From a virus: a DNA stretch of 32,742 nt. Position 1 is the stretch's first letter; every line of letters starts with the position of its first letter. The notes beneath the pieces are model-generated. The model had not been told where the DNA came from. It did not search any database and worked only from the letters and a program-made list of their open reading frames with translations. Of this stretch, positions 22,960 through 30,530 are shown piece by piece. The position numbers were made by a program, and so were the translations under genes. The stretch is taken from positions 1-32,742 of IMG/VR virus record IMGVR_UViG_3300030060_002676. One strand, written 5' to 3'.

Positions 22960-23002
22960 GATGCGATACGGGTACGGGATGGGGTTGGGGATGCGGTACG
23001 GG
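22960..23002 (+). repeat. G-quadruplex motif flanked by a 13-bp repeat
   Basis: GATGCG(A/G)TACGGG occurs at 22960-22972 and 22990-23002, 30 bases apart. Between and overlapping them, G-tracts at 22970-22972, 22976-22978, 22981-22984 and 22987-22990 are separated by loops of only 3, 2 and 2 bases. This is a strong canonical G-quadruplex motif on the plus strand. Iteron-like repeats and G-quadruplexes both occur at some replication origins; a regulatory role at the divergent transcription region is another possibility. Confidence 0.6.
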
Positions 23003-23271
23003 TTGCGATGGTGCTGTGGTTACGGTCAGAACACAAACCACCTACGCACGTGCGCGCGGGCAGATCAATAATGCACACACGGACCATCCGAACGCTTGAC
23101 CCACGGCTAAACATGGCTTTTTTGAGGCTGTACAGGCGATTTTTTGCAGGCATGCACCCACGATGCCGCAAACCAGATCCACACCCCTACCCCATGTTAT
23201 ATATTACATATCCCCAAAAAATACACGACGCATTTTGGGTGTTAAGTTAGGTAAGACCCGATGCTGGTGGT

Positions 23272-23691
23272 GTGGAATGTCCTGTATGTGAGAAGCGAAT
23301 CAAACAAGGCTTTGTTGACTGCGAGCAGCAGAAAAGTCAACTAGAAGCCAAGAACAAGCGTTTGACTTTGGCATTGACTATTGGTTTGACGCTTGCAGGT
23401 CGTGAAGCAGCAGCGGTGCTGTACGAAATGTTGGATACGGTTGAGCGTGTTGTTCGTGTTGACCCAGAACCCAGCCGTGTGGTTGCTTACTCTCCGCAAC
23501 CTCCGGTTGACCGATCTCTCCTCCGGTTCAGGCCAGCCAAAACATTGTTCCCGTACGTTCCACCGCTGCTGCCTTCCATCAGAGAGAACCCTTTCCCTGA
23601 GATAGACTTTGCGGTAGTCCCAGACCCAAATCCGATGATTCTGTATGGAGCGGCATGGTGGACTTGTACTCCATCCCGCAAGAGGTCTTAA
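23272..23691 (+). CDS. Unknown protein with N-terminal CPVC knuckle, 139 aa
   Basis: A GTG at 23272 is the first possible start after an in-frame stop at 23248-23250; there is no clear ribosome binding site, so the start is uncertain. The protein begins with a zinc-knuckle-like CPVCEKRIKQGFVDC, then a helical basic segment and a moderately hydrophobic helix (LALTIGLTLAG). A proline-rich C-terminal half follows (EPSRVVAYSPQPPVDR, FPYVPPLLPS). It is the first gene of the plus-strand structural block and couples to the next gene by TAATG. Function unknown. Confidence 0.6.
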   Translation: MECPVCEKRIKQGFVDCEQQKSQLEAKNKRLTLALTIGLTLAGREAAAVLYEMLDTVERVVRVDPEPSRVVAYSPQPPVDRSLLRFRPAKTLFPYVPPLLPSIRENPFPEIDFAVVPDPNPMILYGAAWWTCTPSRKRS

Positions 23692-23969
23692 TGAAACATG
23701 CCCGCAAGCGAATGAAGAAAGCAGTCAGCCTGTCGATCAGCAGGGGGGAAAAGTTGCCTGTTTCCAAGGGTGCGGGTCTGACTGCCAAGGGCAGGGCCAA
23801 ATACAACCGTGCGACTGGCAGCAAACTCAAGGCTCCCCAGCCCGGCGGAGGCAAGCGTCGTACGTCATACTGTGCAAGGTCAAAGGGCCAAATGAAGATG
23901 CACGGCATCAACTGTTCCAAGACTCCCAAGAAAAGGATCTGTGCCGCTAGACGGCGTTGGAAGTGCTAA
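23691..23969 (+). CDS. Conserved basic phage protein (CARSKGQM family)
   Basis: The ATG at 23691 overlaps the upstream stop and follows AAGAGG, giving 92 aa. The core LTAKGRAKYNRATGSKLKAP, then GGGKRRTSYCARSKGQM and ICAARRRWKC, is strikingly conserved in my recollection of marine and freshwater podovirus and siphovirus proteins (DUF6321-type), usually near head genes. It is very basic with a few conserved cysteines. Its function is unknown; DNA or RNA binding, or a small virion protein, are the natural guesses. Confidence 0.75.
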   Translation: MKHARKRMKKAVSLSISRGEKLPVSKGAGLTAKGRAKYNRATGSKLKAPQPGGGKRRTSYCARSKGQMKMHGINCSKTPKKRICAARRRWKC

Positions 23970-24112
23970 TGAAAGACATGAAGAAGCGTATGGGCAAAGC
24001 CATGAAGGCTCACATGATGTACAAGAACGGTAAGTCTGTGAGAGTGACCACGATGGAGAAGCATCTGGAACTCAAGAAGAAGGGCTACGGGCATACCAAG
24101 CCCAAGAAGTGA
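23969..24112 (+). CDS. Tiny basic protein, 47 aa
   Basis: The ATG overlaps the upstream stop (TAATG). The sequence is lysine- and methionine-rich (MKDMKKRMGKAMKAHMM, then YKNGKSVRVTTMEKHLELKKKGYGHTKPKK). A Y-x-x-G-K-S-V-R-V strand followed by a helix and basic tail suggests a small nucleic-acid-binding protein. No family recognised. Tight coupling to genes on both sides argues that it is real. Confidence 0.7.
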   Translation: MKDMKKRMGKAMKAHMMYKNGKSVRVTTMEKHLELKKKGYGHTKPKK

Positions 24113-24113
24113 C

Positions 24114-24269
24114 ATGGCAAACGTCCCAACCAATCCATCGTTATGGAGCCGAGCAAAGTCTCTGGCTAAATCTAAGTTCAAGGTCTACCCCTCCGCATAC
24201 GCCAACGGATGGGCTGCAAAGTGGTACAAGTCCAAAGGTGGCAGTTGGAAGAAAGGTAAAAAGAAATGA
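24114..24269 (+). CDS. Tiny basic protein with PSAYANGW motif, 51 aa
   Basis: One base separates it from the upstream stop, and its stop overlaps the next ATG. The segment KSKFKVYPSAYANGWAAKWY followed by KSKGGSWKKGKKK matches a pattern I recall from small phage proteins (PSAYAN-W-A...K-Y-K-GG). It is aromatic in the centre and basic at the end. A role in DNA binding or in the virion is inferred only from composition and position. Confidence 0.75.
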   Translation: MANVPTNPSLWSRAKSLAKSKFKVYPSAYANGWAAKWYKSKGGSWKKGKKK

Positions 24270-24442
24270 AACACGGAATGGGCGGTAAAGACATCACCGG
24301 GATGGAAGGCATGAAGAGAAAGAAGAAAGGCATGCGTGGTCGCATGAAGATGGGACTGGCTGCTTTGGCAGAGCCACGGGACAAGATCACCCGTGCTGAT
24401 GTCATTGCTGGTGCGCAGAAAAACAAGCGTAGAGGCATGTAA
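24266..24442 (+). CDS. Tiny basic protein with DKITRADVI motif, 58 aa
   Basis: The ATG overlaps the upstream stop (ATGA) and the stop overlaps the next ATG (TAATG). The N-terminal half is Gly/Met/Lys-rich (MKHGMGGKDITGMEGMKRKK); the C-terminal half has ALAEPRDKITRADVIAGAQK, a helix that seems the conserved part. Function unknown. It continues the chain of coupled microproteins. Confidence 0.72.
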   Translation: MKHGMGGKDITGMEGMKRKKKGMRGRMKMGLAALAEPRDKITRADVIAGAQKNKRRGM

Positions 24443-24687
24443 TGGCACGGATGGCAAACACAGGCGGTGGACTCCGCCAATGGTTTGCCCAGAACAAGGG
24501 TAAGGGCTGGGTCGATTGCAAGACCGGCAAACCTTGTGGGCGAAAATCGGCGAAGGGTGGGTCAAAGCGACCCTACCCCGCCTGTCGCCCCACCATGGCC
24601 CAGTGCAATGCTGCGAAGAAGAAGAAGACTGGGCCAGCCCGAATCAGTTGGAAGCAGGGTGTGAAGAAGGCCAGCAAGCGTGCGTGA
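24442..24687 (+). CDS. Basic conserved phage protein with PCGRKSAKG motif, 81 aa
   Basis: The ATG overlaps the upstream stop. The sequence GGGLRQWFAQNKGKGWVDCK, TGKPCGRKSAKGGSKRPYPAC and RPTMAQCNAAKKKKTGPARI contains paired cysteines in a basic background. I recall the WVD..-CGR-SAKG-YP-C pattern from small proteins of many environmental phages and jumbo phages, of unknown function. It may bind zinc and nucleic acid. Coupled to the HNH-like gene by an 8-base overlap. Confidence 0.75.
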   Translation: MARMANTGGGLRQWFAQNKGKGWVDCKTGKPCGRKSAKGGSKRPYPACRPTMAQCNAAKKKKTGPARISWKQGVKKASKRA

Positions 24688-24901
24688 TTACAAACGCGAG
24701 TACGGCAAGTTTCACAGCACCCCGACCGCCCGAAAGGCTCGGTCGATGCGTGTAATGGCCCGTCGCAAGAAGAAACTCAAGGTTGGAGATCCTCGTGAGG
24801 TGGATCACAAGACACCACTGAGCAAGGGTGGTGGCAACGGCAGAGGCAACCTTCGGGTAGTCTCACGCAAGACCAACCGAACAAAGGGTAATCGTGCATG
24901 A
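24680..24901 (+). CDS. Small HNH-type nuclease-like protein, 73 aa
   Basis: GTG start at 24680 inside the end of the upstream gene. The C-terminal half reads PREVDHKTPLSKGGGNGRGN, then LRVVSRKTNRTKG, the beta-beta-alpha HNH layout with D42-H43, N57 and N66. The final catalytic position is asparagine, as in HNN variants. Such small proteins beside terminase genes often assist DNA packaging by cutting with the terminase. The N-terminal 30 residues are strongly basic. Activity is uncertain because the protein is half the usual length. Confidence 0.72.
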   Translation: MRDYKREYGKFHSTPTARKARSMRVMARRKKKLKVGDPREVDHKTPLSKGGGNGRGNLRVVSRKTNRTKGNRA

Positions 24902-25440
24902 ACAAAGCGGACACCAAAGCCGAGTTGCAGGAACTAGGAGTCTGGGACAAGTATTTAGAACTGAGGGAAAAATTAAGGCAGGAAGGGTTGTCTCCAAAAG
25001 ATGCAGCAGCAACGGCGTATGAACAGGTCAGACAAGTACAGCCCGAACCCAAACCCCGAGTTCCTAAAAAACCGGCAACGTGTCCGTATGCTGAATTATC
25101 CCTACTTGCCCCGCAAGGTAGTTGCTCAGAGCGAGAGGCCGCGTCTTTCGTTTTTGAATATGCCGCAGTTCCCATTTCAAATATCCCGCAAGCCGCAGTT
25201 CCGAGCAAAGGTGCTGTTGGTCTACTCAAATGGGTCCACTCTTCGCCATCTAATGCTGCGAGTTTCTATTCACAAATCTGGGCGAAGTTGATGCCCACCA
25301 AGTCGCAACTCGATGCTGAAGCACGCTTTTCCGATGATGGCAATGAGGAACTAGAAATCCTCGCCAGTCTGGAGAGGTCTATTGAGCCAGAAGAAACACA
25401 AGTGCAAGTGCCGAGTGTGTCTGAAGGTTCTGCCGAGTAG
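24898..25440 (+). CDS. Possible small terminase subunit
   Basis: The ATG overlaps the upstream stop (ATGA); 180 aa. Residues 1-45 are helical (AELQELGVWDKYLELREKL, then SPKDAAATAYEQV), suggesting a DNA-binding helical domain. The second half has VPSKGAVGLLKWVHSSPSNA, FYSQIWAKLMPTKS and an acidic end (EELEILASLERSIEPEE). I recall similar AVxLLxW...F...W.K.MPTK patterns in proteins next to TerL in environmental phages. The gene order (before the large terminase with only an HNH gene between) makes the small terminase the best inference, but the fold is not proved. Confidence 0.5.
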   Translation: MNKADTKAELQELGVWDKYLELREKLRQEGLSPKDAAATAYEQVRQVQPEPKPRVPKKPATCPYAELSLLAPQGSCSEREAASFVFEYAAVPISNIPQAAVPSKGAVGLLKWVHSSPSNAASFYSQIWAKLMPTKSQLDAEARFSDDGNEELEILASLERSIEPEETQVQVPSVSEGSAE

Positions 25441-25852
25441 CGAGTTTTCTTGGCACAAAAAGCCAAACGGAAAGATTTACCCAAATCGGATTTGCAAGGA
25501 ATGTCAAAGATGGGAGAAAATGCAAAAAAGGTTTGGGCTGACGAAGGAGATGTGGTGGAACCTTTGGGACCAGCAAAACGGCAAAGACCCAGTGACACTC
25601 CAGAACCTAAATGCAAAGACTTGCCATGTGGATCACTGTCACCGGACTGGACAGATTCGTGGCTTGCTGAACGGCTCTACCAACAGAGGCTTGGGATTTC
25701 TGGGAGACTCCGTAGAGAACTTAACGAGGGCGATTGATTACCTTGCCAGAACACCCGTACTCCCATTTGATTCCAAAGGCCATGGCCCTGAACCTAGCGT
25801 ACCGTCGAGACATCCTGACGAAAGCGAAGGGCAACCCCCAAACTCAGGCTGA
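25382..25852 (+). CDS. Endonuclease-VII-like HNH protein with degenerate zinc site
   Basis: TTG start at 25382 behind AGAGG, inside the end of the previous gene (59-base overlap). N-terminal CRVC (C10, C13) and CKEC (C38, C41) form one zinc knuckle. The nuclease core HVDHCHRTGQIRGLL (D84, H85, H87) followed by NRGLG and a helical AIDYL matches T4 gp49-type recombination endonuclease VII. The usual second set of zinc cysteines is absent (LNGSTN where LCxxCN is expected, and GKDPVT before it). It would resolve branched DNA before packaging. Its last 119 bases overlap the terminase start; the final 40 residues are proline-rich and probably non-essential. Confidence 0.75.
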   Translation: MSQKKHKCKCRVCLKVLPSSEFSWHKKPNGKIYPNRICKECQRWEKMQKRFGLTKEMWWNLWDQQNGKDPVTLQNLNAKTCHVDHCHRTGQIRGLLNGSTNRGLGFLGDSVENLTRAIDYLARTPVLPFDSKGHGPEPSVPSRHPDESEGQPPNSG

Positions 25853-27467
25853 GTTGTGGAAGATGTGCAACCGCGACATTTTCTTCTACATCAATACCTT
25901 CGGCTACACCCTCGACCCACGACTTGATCCAGCCGCAAGGCCATTTATTTTGTACCCGTTTCAGGAAGAAGCCATCAACGCGATGTGCGATTCGATTGAC
26001 ACGGGCCATGATTTGGCTATGGTCAAGTCTCGGGACATGGGTGCGTCGTGGTTGACCACCACTGTCTTTGCGTGGTATTGGCATTTCAAGCCACTAAAGT
26101 CTCTTCTTCTGGTCAGCCGTAAGGAGGGTTTGGTAGATTCGCCCGGCAACAGTGCCAGCCTTTTTGCCAAGATTGACTTCTTCCTCGATCACCTCCCCGG
26201 CTGGCTAGTACCAAATCTCACAAGAACCAAACTGCGATTGACAAACGATGACAATGGATCAGCAATCACTGGAGAGTCAACCACGGGTGATGTGGCTCGG
26301 GGTGATCGTAAGACCTGCATCGCACTTGATGAGTTTGCGAGCGTGGAAAATGGTGGTCAGGTGCTTGCAGCAACCGCAGATGCCTCGAACAGCAGATGGT
26401 TTATTAGCACCCCGAAAGGTTCCGGCAATGTCTTCTATGACATTGTTCACTCAGGCAGGACAAAAACACTCAAATTTCACTGGACTCAAGATCCACGAAA
26501 AAATGTTGACTTACGACATGGCAGCGATGGTAAGCCTACATCGCCTTGGTATGAGAACGAACTCAAAAGGCGCACGCACCCAGTCGAAGTCGCACAAGAA
26601 CTCGACCTCGACTTCGCAGGGTCGGAGTACCTCTTTTTCCCAGAGGAAGTGGTCACGCGGGCGGAAGAGAAAGTAAAGCCGCCTCTTCGTCAGGTGGTTC
26701 TGGAACACGACCCAGCGGGTCGTTTGTCAGGTGTATCGTCTTTTCCAAACGCTCCAGTTTCTCTTTGGGTCGAACTTGATGACTTCAATAAGCCTCCCCA
26801 AGACTGTGACTACGTTATTGGTGCGGATATTGCCACTGGGACTGGTAGCAGCAACAGTGTTGCCTCGGTGGTCAGGCGCAGGGATGGTGAGAAGGTTGCT
26901 GAGTTTGTCACACCTGACATGAGGCCAGACCAGTTTGCAAGGGCTGTGGTTGCTTTGTGCAATATGTTCAAAGGCAAATCTGAGGTTGGAGCGCATTTGA
27001 TTTGGGAGGCCAACGGTCCCGGTCGCATTTTTGGTGACGTAATTATGGAGTTGGGATACGGGAACATCTACTTCCGTAGGAATGACAAATCTGTGTCCTC
27101 CAAGACCAGCAGCATCCCGGGCTGGTACAGCACCAAAGAGGAAAAAATTGCGCTACTCGGCAACTATCGACGAATGCTGTCCAACGGAGACATCACAAAC
27201 AGAAGCAGAGCAGCCCTCAAGGAGTGCCGTGAATATGTGTTTAGTCAAACTGGGGGAGTTGTGCATAGTCGTTCTCGACACGGCACTGACCCGTCCGGTG
27301 CAAAAGACAATCATGGCGATAGGGTAATTGCAGACTCTCTAGCGGCTAAATTAACCAACGTGACTCCCGATCCGATGATAAAAGAGGACAAAGGTTCCGT
27401 GTACGGTACTCTGGCGTATCGGCAAAAAAGCCGTAAACAGAAGAAGGTTGAAAAAGCAAAATGGTAA
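25734..27467 (+). CDS. terL: Terminase large subunit
   Basis: TTG start at 25734 with GAGG upstream (577 aa); the ATG at 25782 is the alternative. An ATPase domain carries a phage-type Walker A, MVKSRDMGASW (residues 97-106), and Walker B CIALDEFAS with D199-E200. The C-terminal RNase H-like nuclease has D365 in GADIATG and D529 in HGDRVIADSLA. The enzyme cuts concatemeric DNA and pumps it into proheads by ATP hydrolysis, bound to the portal. The preceding HNH protein and the following portal complete the packaging block. The portal start overlaps its stop by 7 bases. Confidence 0.92.
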   Translation: MITLPEHPYSHLIPKAMALNLAYRRDILTKAKGNPQTQAELWKMCNRDIFFYINTFGYTLDPRLDPAARPFILYPFQEEAINAMCDSIDTGHDLAMVKSRDMGASWLTTTVFAWYWHFKPLKSLLLVSRKEGLVDSPGNSASLFAKIDFFLDHLPGWLVPNLTRTKLRLTNDDNGSAITGESTTGDVARGDRKTCIALDEFASVENGGQVLAATADASNSRWFISTPKGSGNVFYDIVHSGRTKTLKFHWTQDPRKNVDLRHGSDGKPTSPWYENELKRRTHPVEVAQELDLDFAGSEYLFFPEEVVTRAEEKVKPPLRQVVLEHDPAGRLSGVSSFPNAPVSLWVELDDFNKPPQDCDYVIGADIATGTGSSNSVASVVRRRDGEKVAEFVTPDMRPDQFARAVVALCNMFKGKSEVGAHLIWEANGPGRIFGDVIMELGYGNIYFRRNDKSVSSKTSSIPGWYSTKEEKIALLGNYRRMLSNGDITNRSRAALKECREYVFSQTGGVVHSRSRHGTDPSGAKDNHGDRVIADSLAAKLTNVTPDPMIKEDKGSVYGTLAYRQKSRKQKKVEKAKW

Positions 27468-29233
27468 AAGTCGGCAACGTAGACATCTCCCGACTCAAGG
27501 CTGCGGTCAGCCACAGCAGAAGGCGGCTTGAGCCTTACAGAGTCCGCCGTTTGGCTGCTCTCCGTGAGTATGTCGGTCGCAACTACTCCGATCAGGGTGC
27601 TGCTGATCGTGTGCCGGTCAACTTTATTGAGTTGGCAATCAACATTTATTCAAGACAACTGGCATCTCGCCGACCTGCAATCACCATTGGAACACGCCAG
27701 CGTGAACTGCGTATTTTTTCCAAAGAGTTTGAACTTGCAACAAACCACTTGCTTGGTGAAATGAACTTTGAGCAAACTTTGCGTCAAGCGACAGTCGATG
27801 CTTTGTTCTCGATGGGTATTGTTAAAGTTGGGGTCAGTGAGCCGAGCCAACCTATCCGTGGCTTCTTGACTCGTTCAGGACAGCCCTATGCCGAGTGTGT
27901 TGGTCTTGATGACTGGGTTCACGACATGAATGCGCAAGAAATGACGGAATGTGCTTTCATGGGCAACCGGTTCCGATTGCCGCTTCATGCAGTCAAAGAG
28001 TCAGACCTGTACGAAGACACTGACAAAATCCAAGCAGTACGGAGAAGCAGAAGCAATGAAACGGGCGATCCGAAGTCGTTTAGCCTCGGAAATGAAACGT
28101 CTTTCGACAAAGACGAAGCGTATGAGTACGCGGAACTCTGGGAAATGTGGTTGCCGCAAGAAGGGAAGATCCTGACATTTGCAGCCGATGACACGGGCGC
28201 ACCGCACCATTTGATTCGTCAGGTTGAGTACAACGGCCCGATTGAAGGGCCATACCACTTCTTGCAGTTTTCGGATGTGCCGGGCAACACCATGCCACTG
28301 GCTCCTGTTGCCACACTCATAGACATGCACGAACTGTCTAACACCTTGTTCCGCAAACTGGGGCGGCAGGCAGAACGACAAAAAGACATTGTTGGTTTCC
28401 GTGGGTCTGCGGAAGGTGATGCCAAAAACTTGCAAAACGCTGCTGATGGCGAAATGATTCGCCTTGACGATCCTGACGCGATCAAGACATACAAGTTTGG
28501 TGGCATCGACCAACAGACCCTTGGTTTCATGTTGCAAACCAAGTCACTTTTCACCTACTTGGGCGGCAATCTCGACGCTCTGGGTGGTCTTGGTACGCAG
28601 TCTGACACGGTGGGGCAAGACAAACTTATCTCGCAGTCAGCGTCCAACCGTGTTGCTGACATGCAGAGCCAAGTCATTTCATTCGTCAAAGAAACTGTTA
28701 CTGCGATTGCTCAACATCTGTTTGAAGACCGTTTTGTCAAAATGGAACTTGAAAAGTCGGTTGGCAAAAACGGATCAATCAAAGTTCCATTTGTTTACGA
28801 AGGCTCTAAGTCTGAGGGTGAGTTTGTAAACTTCAGCATTGATGTCCAGCCGCATAGCCTCCAGCAATCGACCCCCGGTATGAAGTTGCAGGCTCTCACT
28901 CAAGTCATGGGTCAGTTCATCAACCCACTTATGCCGATGATGCAGCAGCAAGGTCTTGCACTGGATGTGCGAAAACTCATTAGTATGCTCGGCGAATACA
29001 CCCAGTTGCCTGATCTTGGGCAAATGGTTGTTGACTCTAAGCAGGGTGTACCTATTGGAACTGAAAAAGATGAGGCTGCAAACAAGTCAGTACATAAGAG
29101 AACTGAATCAGTACGGGTCAACAAGCCGGGTGGTACAAGGCAGGGGCAGGATGAAATGATGAGCCGCCTGCTGCTCACTGGACGCGGTGTTCAGGACAGC
29201 GAGGCCGCTTCAATTATGAGGCCAGCGGAATAA
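27461..29233 (+). CDS. Portal protein
   Basis: 590 aa, starting inside the terminase stop. The N-terminal third (VNFIELAINIYSRQLASRRP), the central loops (DWVHDMNAQEMTECAFMGNR) and a helix-rich C-terminal region (MKLQALTQVMGQFINPLMPM) suit the clip/wing/stem/crown layout of podovirus-type portals. Size and position directly after the large terminase and before scaffold and capsid agree. The dodecameric portal forms the DNA channel and the terminase docking site. The assignment rests mainly on order and length, as portals have little recognisable sequence motif. Confidence 0.8.
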   Translation: MVKVGNVDISRLKAAVSHSRRRLEPYRVRRLAALREYVGRNYSDQGAADRVPVNFIELAINIYSRQLASRRPAITIGTRQRELRIFSKEFELATNHLLGEMNFEQTLRQATVDALFSMGIVKVGVSEPSQPIRGFLTRSGQPYAECVGLDDWVHDMNAQEMTECAFMGNRFRLPLHAVKESDLYEDTDKIQAVRRSRSNETGDPKSFSLGNETSFDKDEAYEYAELWEMWLPQEGKILTFAADDTGAPHHLIRQVEYNGPIEGPYHFLQFSDVPGNTMPLAPVATLIDMHELSNTLFRKLGRQAERQKDIVGFRGSAEGDAKNLQNAADGEMIRLDDPDAIKTYKFGGIDQQTLGFMLQTKSLFTYLGGNLDALGGLGTQSDTVGQDKLISQSASNRVADMQSQVISFVKETVTAIAQHLFEDRFVKMELEKSVGKNGSIKVPFVYEGSKSEGEFVNFSIDVQPHSLQQSTPGMKLQALTQVMGQFINPLMPMMQQQGLALDVRKLISMLGEYTQLPDLGQMVVDSKQGVPIGTEKDEAANKSVHKRTESVRVNKPGGTRQGQDEMMSRLLLTGRGVQDSEAASIMRPAE

Positions 29234-29592
29234 TGCCAACGTATTGCTACGAAAAGCCAAACGGCGAGATCATTGAAAAAATTATGACCATCTCCGAGAT
29301 GACTGAGTTTGATAAAAACCCAGTCCTCGACGGTGAACAACTAAAAAGACGGGTAGATGTTGAGATGCGTGGGCATAGCGATGTCAACGATGTTTGGCGA
29401 CAGCCAATCATGTCTGAAGGGGCTGGTTGCCATCCGTCACAGGTCAATGAAATGAAACAACATGCTGCCAAACATGGTGTCAATACTGAATACACCAAGG
29501 ATGGGCGAGCAATCTTTACGAGCCGGGCGCACCGTGCAGCGCACCTCAAGGCTTTCAACCTGCACGATAGAAACGGTGGCTACGGTGACTGA
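29233..29592 (+). CDS. Small protein between portal and scaffold, 119 aa
   Basis: The ATG overlaps the portal stop (TAATG). It begins MPTYCYEKPNGEIIEK, which resembles the start of FmdB-type zinc-ribbon proteins but without the CxxC pair. The centre has FDKNPVLDGEQLKRRVDVEM and PIMSEGAGCHPSQVNEM, and the C-terminal part (TEYTKDGRAIFTSRAHRAAH) is histidine/arginine-rich. Such proteins are regularly found between portal and scaffold genes of environmental phages, with unknown role. Function not assigned. Confidence 0.7.
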   Translation: MPTYCYEKPNGEIIEKIMTISEMTEFDKNPVLDGEQLKRRVDVEMRGHSDVNDVWRQPIMSEGAGCHPSQVNEMKQHAAKHGVNTEYTKDGRAIFTSRAHRAAHLKAFNLHDRNGGYGD

Positions 29593-30508
29593 AGAACAAA
29601 ATATAGAAGCCAGTGAGGGCGAAGAGGTTGTCGAAGAACAGGCAATGACCCCAGAAGAGCAGTTGGAAGACCAACTGGATTTTGACGATCCAGATGATGA
29701 CTTGCAACAGGAAGCCCTTGAAGACTACATCGAGGACAAAAACTCGGATGGTGGTGAAGAAGAATCCTACGAGGAGGACGTAGAAGTAGATGATCTGCTT
29801 GAAGCAGCCTTAGATGTTGGCCTAGAACCAGACGATATCGACCGTTTGGGTTCTATTGAGAACATTCAGAACTACATCGAAATCGCACAACGCCAGATGG
29901 AAGAGGTCGAGGCTGACGAGGAAGAAGAACAGCCAGATTTCTCGTTGGACTACGAACTGCCAGAAGGCACACCCGAAGAAGTCAAAAACGCTGTCGAAGG
30001 CTTGGTTGGCAAACTTGAAGAGAAGTTGGCTAACTTTGAGCGTGTATTTGGTGATTTTGAAAATATGCAAGAATCTGCACAAATTGAGCAAACTGAGGCT
30101 CAGTTCGATCAGATGATTGAAGAGGTGGGGTCTGGTTATTCAGGGCTGTTCGGCTCTGGCCCCACCGAGGAACTGTCTGATGACAGTCAGTTCTTGGAGA
30201 ATCGAGTCCTCTTGATCGAGGAAATGAACACCCTTGCAGCCGGATATGAGGCCCAAGGGCGAGAAGTACCTTCTGAAGACGTTCTCATGCAGAAGGCTCT
30301 TGCCAGTGCGTTCACCCAAGATCGGGACGAGATTCAAGCAGCACAAATGCGGGCTGCTATAAACAGTCGCCGCGATGCGTTCACAGCATCTCCGACTCAA
30401 CGACGCGGAAGAGCCATGTCCCCAGAGGCGGCTGCGAAGCAATCGGTGAGGTCGTATATGGAGCAGTCTGGATTGCTGAACGGGATTGACGATCCGCAAG
30501 ATTTCTAA
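29585..30508 (+). CDS. Acidic scaffold protein
   Basis: GTG start at 29585 overlapping the previous stop; 307 aa, since longer forms of this frame only run back through the upstream gene. The first 130 residues are extraordinarily acidic (EEVVEEQAM, DFDDPDDDLQQEALEDYIED) and a helical middle follows (GLVGKLEEKLANFERVFGDF). The C-terminal end is basic (RDAFTASPTQRRGRAM), the capsid-binding region expected in P22/T7-type scaffolds. The scaffold directs capsid shell assembly and is then released. Position directly before the capsid gene fits. Confidence 0.8.
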   Translation: MTEEQNIEASEGEEVVEEQAMTPEEQLEDQLDFDDPDDDLQQEALEDYIEDKNSDGGEEESYEEDVEVDDLLEAALDVGLEPDDIDRLGSIENIQNYIEIAQRQMEEVEADEEEEQPDFSLDYELPEGTPEEVKNAVEGLVGKLEEKLANFERVFGDFENMQESAQIEQTEAQFDQMIEEVGSGYSGLFGSGPTEELSDDSQFLENRVLLIEEMNTLAAGYEAQGREVPSEDVLMQKALASAFTQDRDEIQAAQMRAAINSRRDAFTASPTQRRGRAMSPEAAAKQSVRSYMEQSGLLNGIDDPQDF

Positions 30509-30530
30509 CCCCTAAGTATGAGGTAATAGC

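Larger units (their letters stand above)
22433..23271. other. 839-bp divergent non-coding region, candidate origin and control region
   Basis: No convincing gene lies here. The region separates the minus-strand accessory operon from the plus-strand head genes. In order it holds a hairpin (22688-22716), a minus-strand promoter, an AT-rich tract with an 8-T run (about 22833-22856), a DnaA-box sequence, a two-copy 13-bp repeat with a G-quadruplex motif, the palindrome CGCACGTGCG (23045-23054), and an AT-rich TTATATATTACATAT patch near 23195 in otherwise GC-rich DNA. No tRNA was seen. I see no good sigma70 promoter facing the plus-strand genes, though the AT patch could be a -10 element. Confidence 0.5.

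Noticed and set aside
22548-23099. Open 183-codon plus-strand frame across the divergent non-coding region
   Set aside because: Its translation has erratic composition (many C, W, G and R), no ribosome binding site, and covers the promoter, DnaA box and G-quadruplex; it reads as chance.
29462-29584. Extended N terminus of the scaffold frame
   Set aside because: Its composition (R/S/T-rich) differs from the acidic scaffold and it overlaps the preceding gene fully; the GTG at 29585 overlaps the previous stop.
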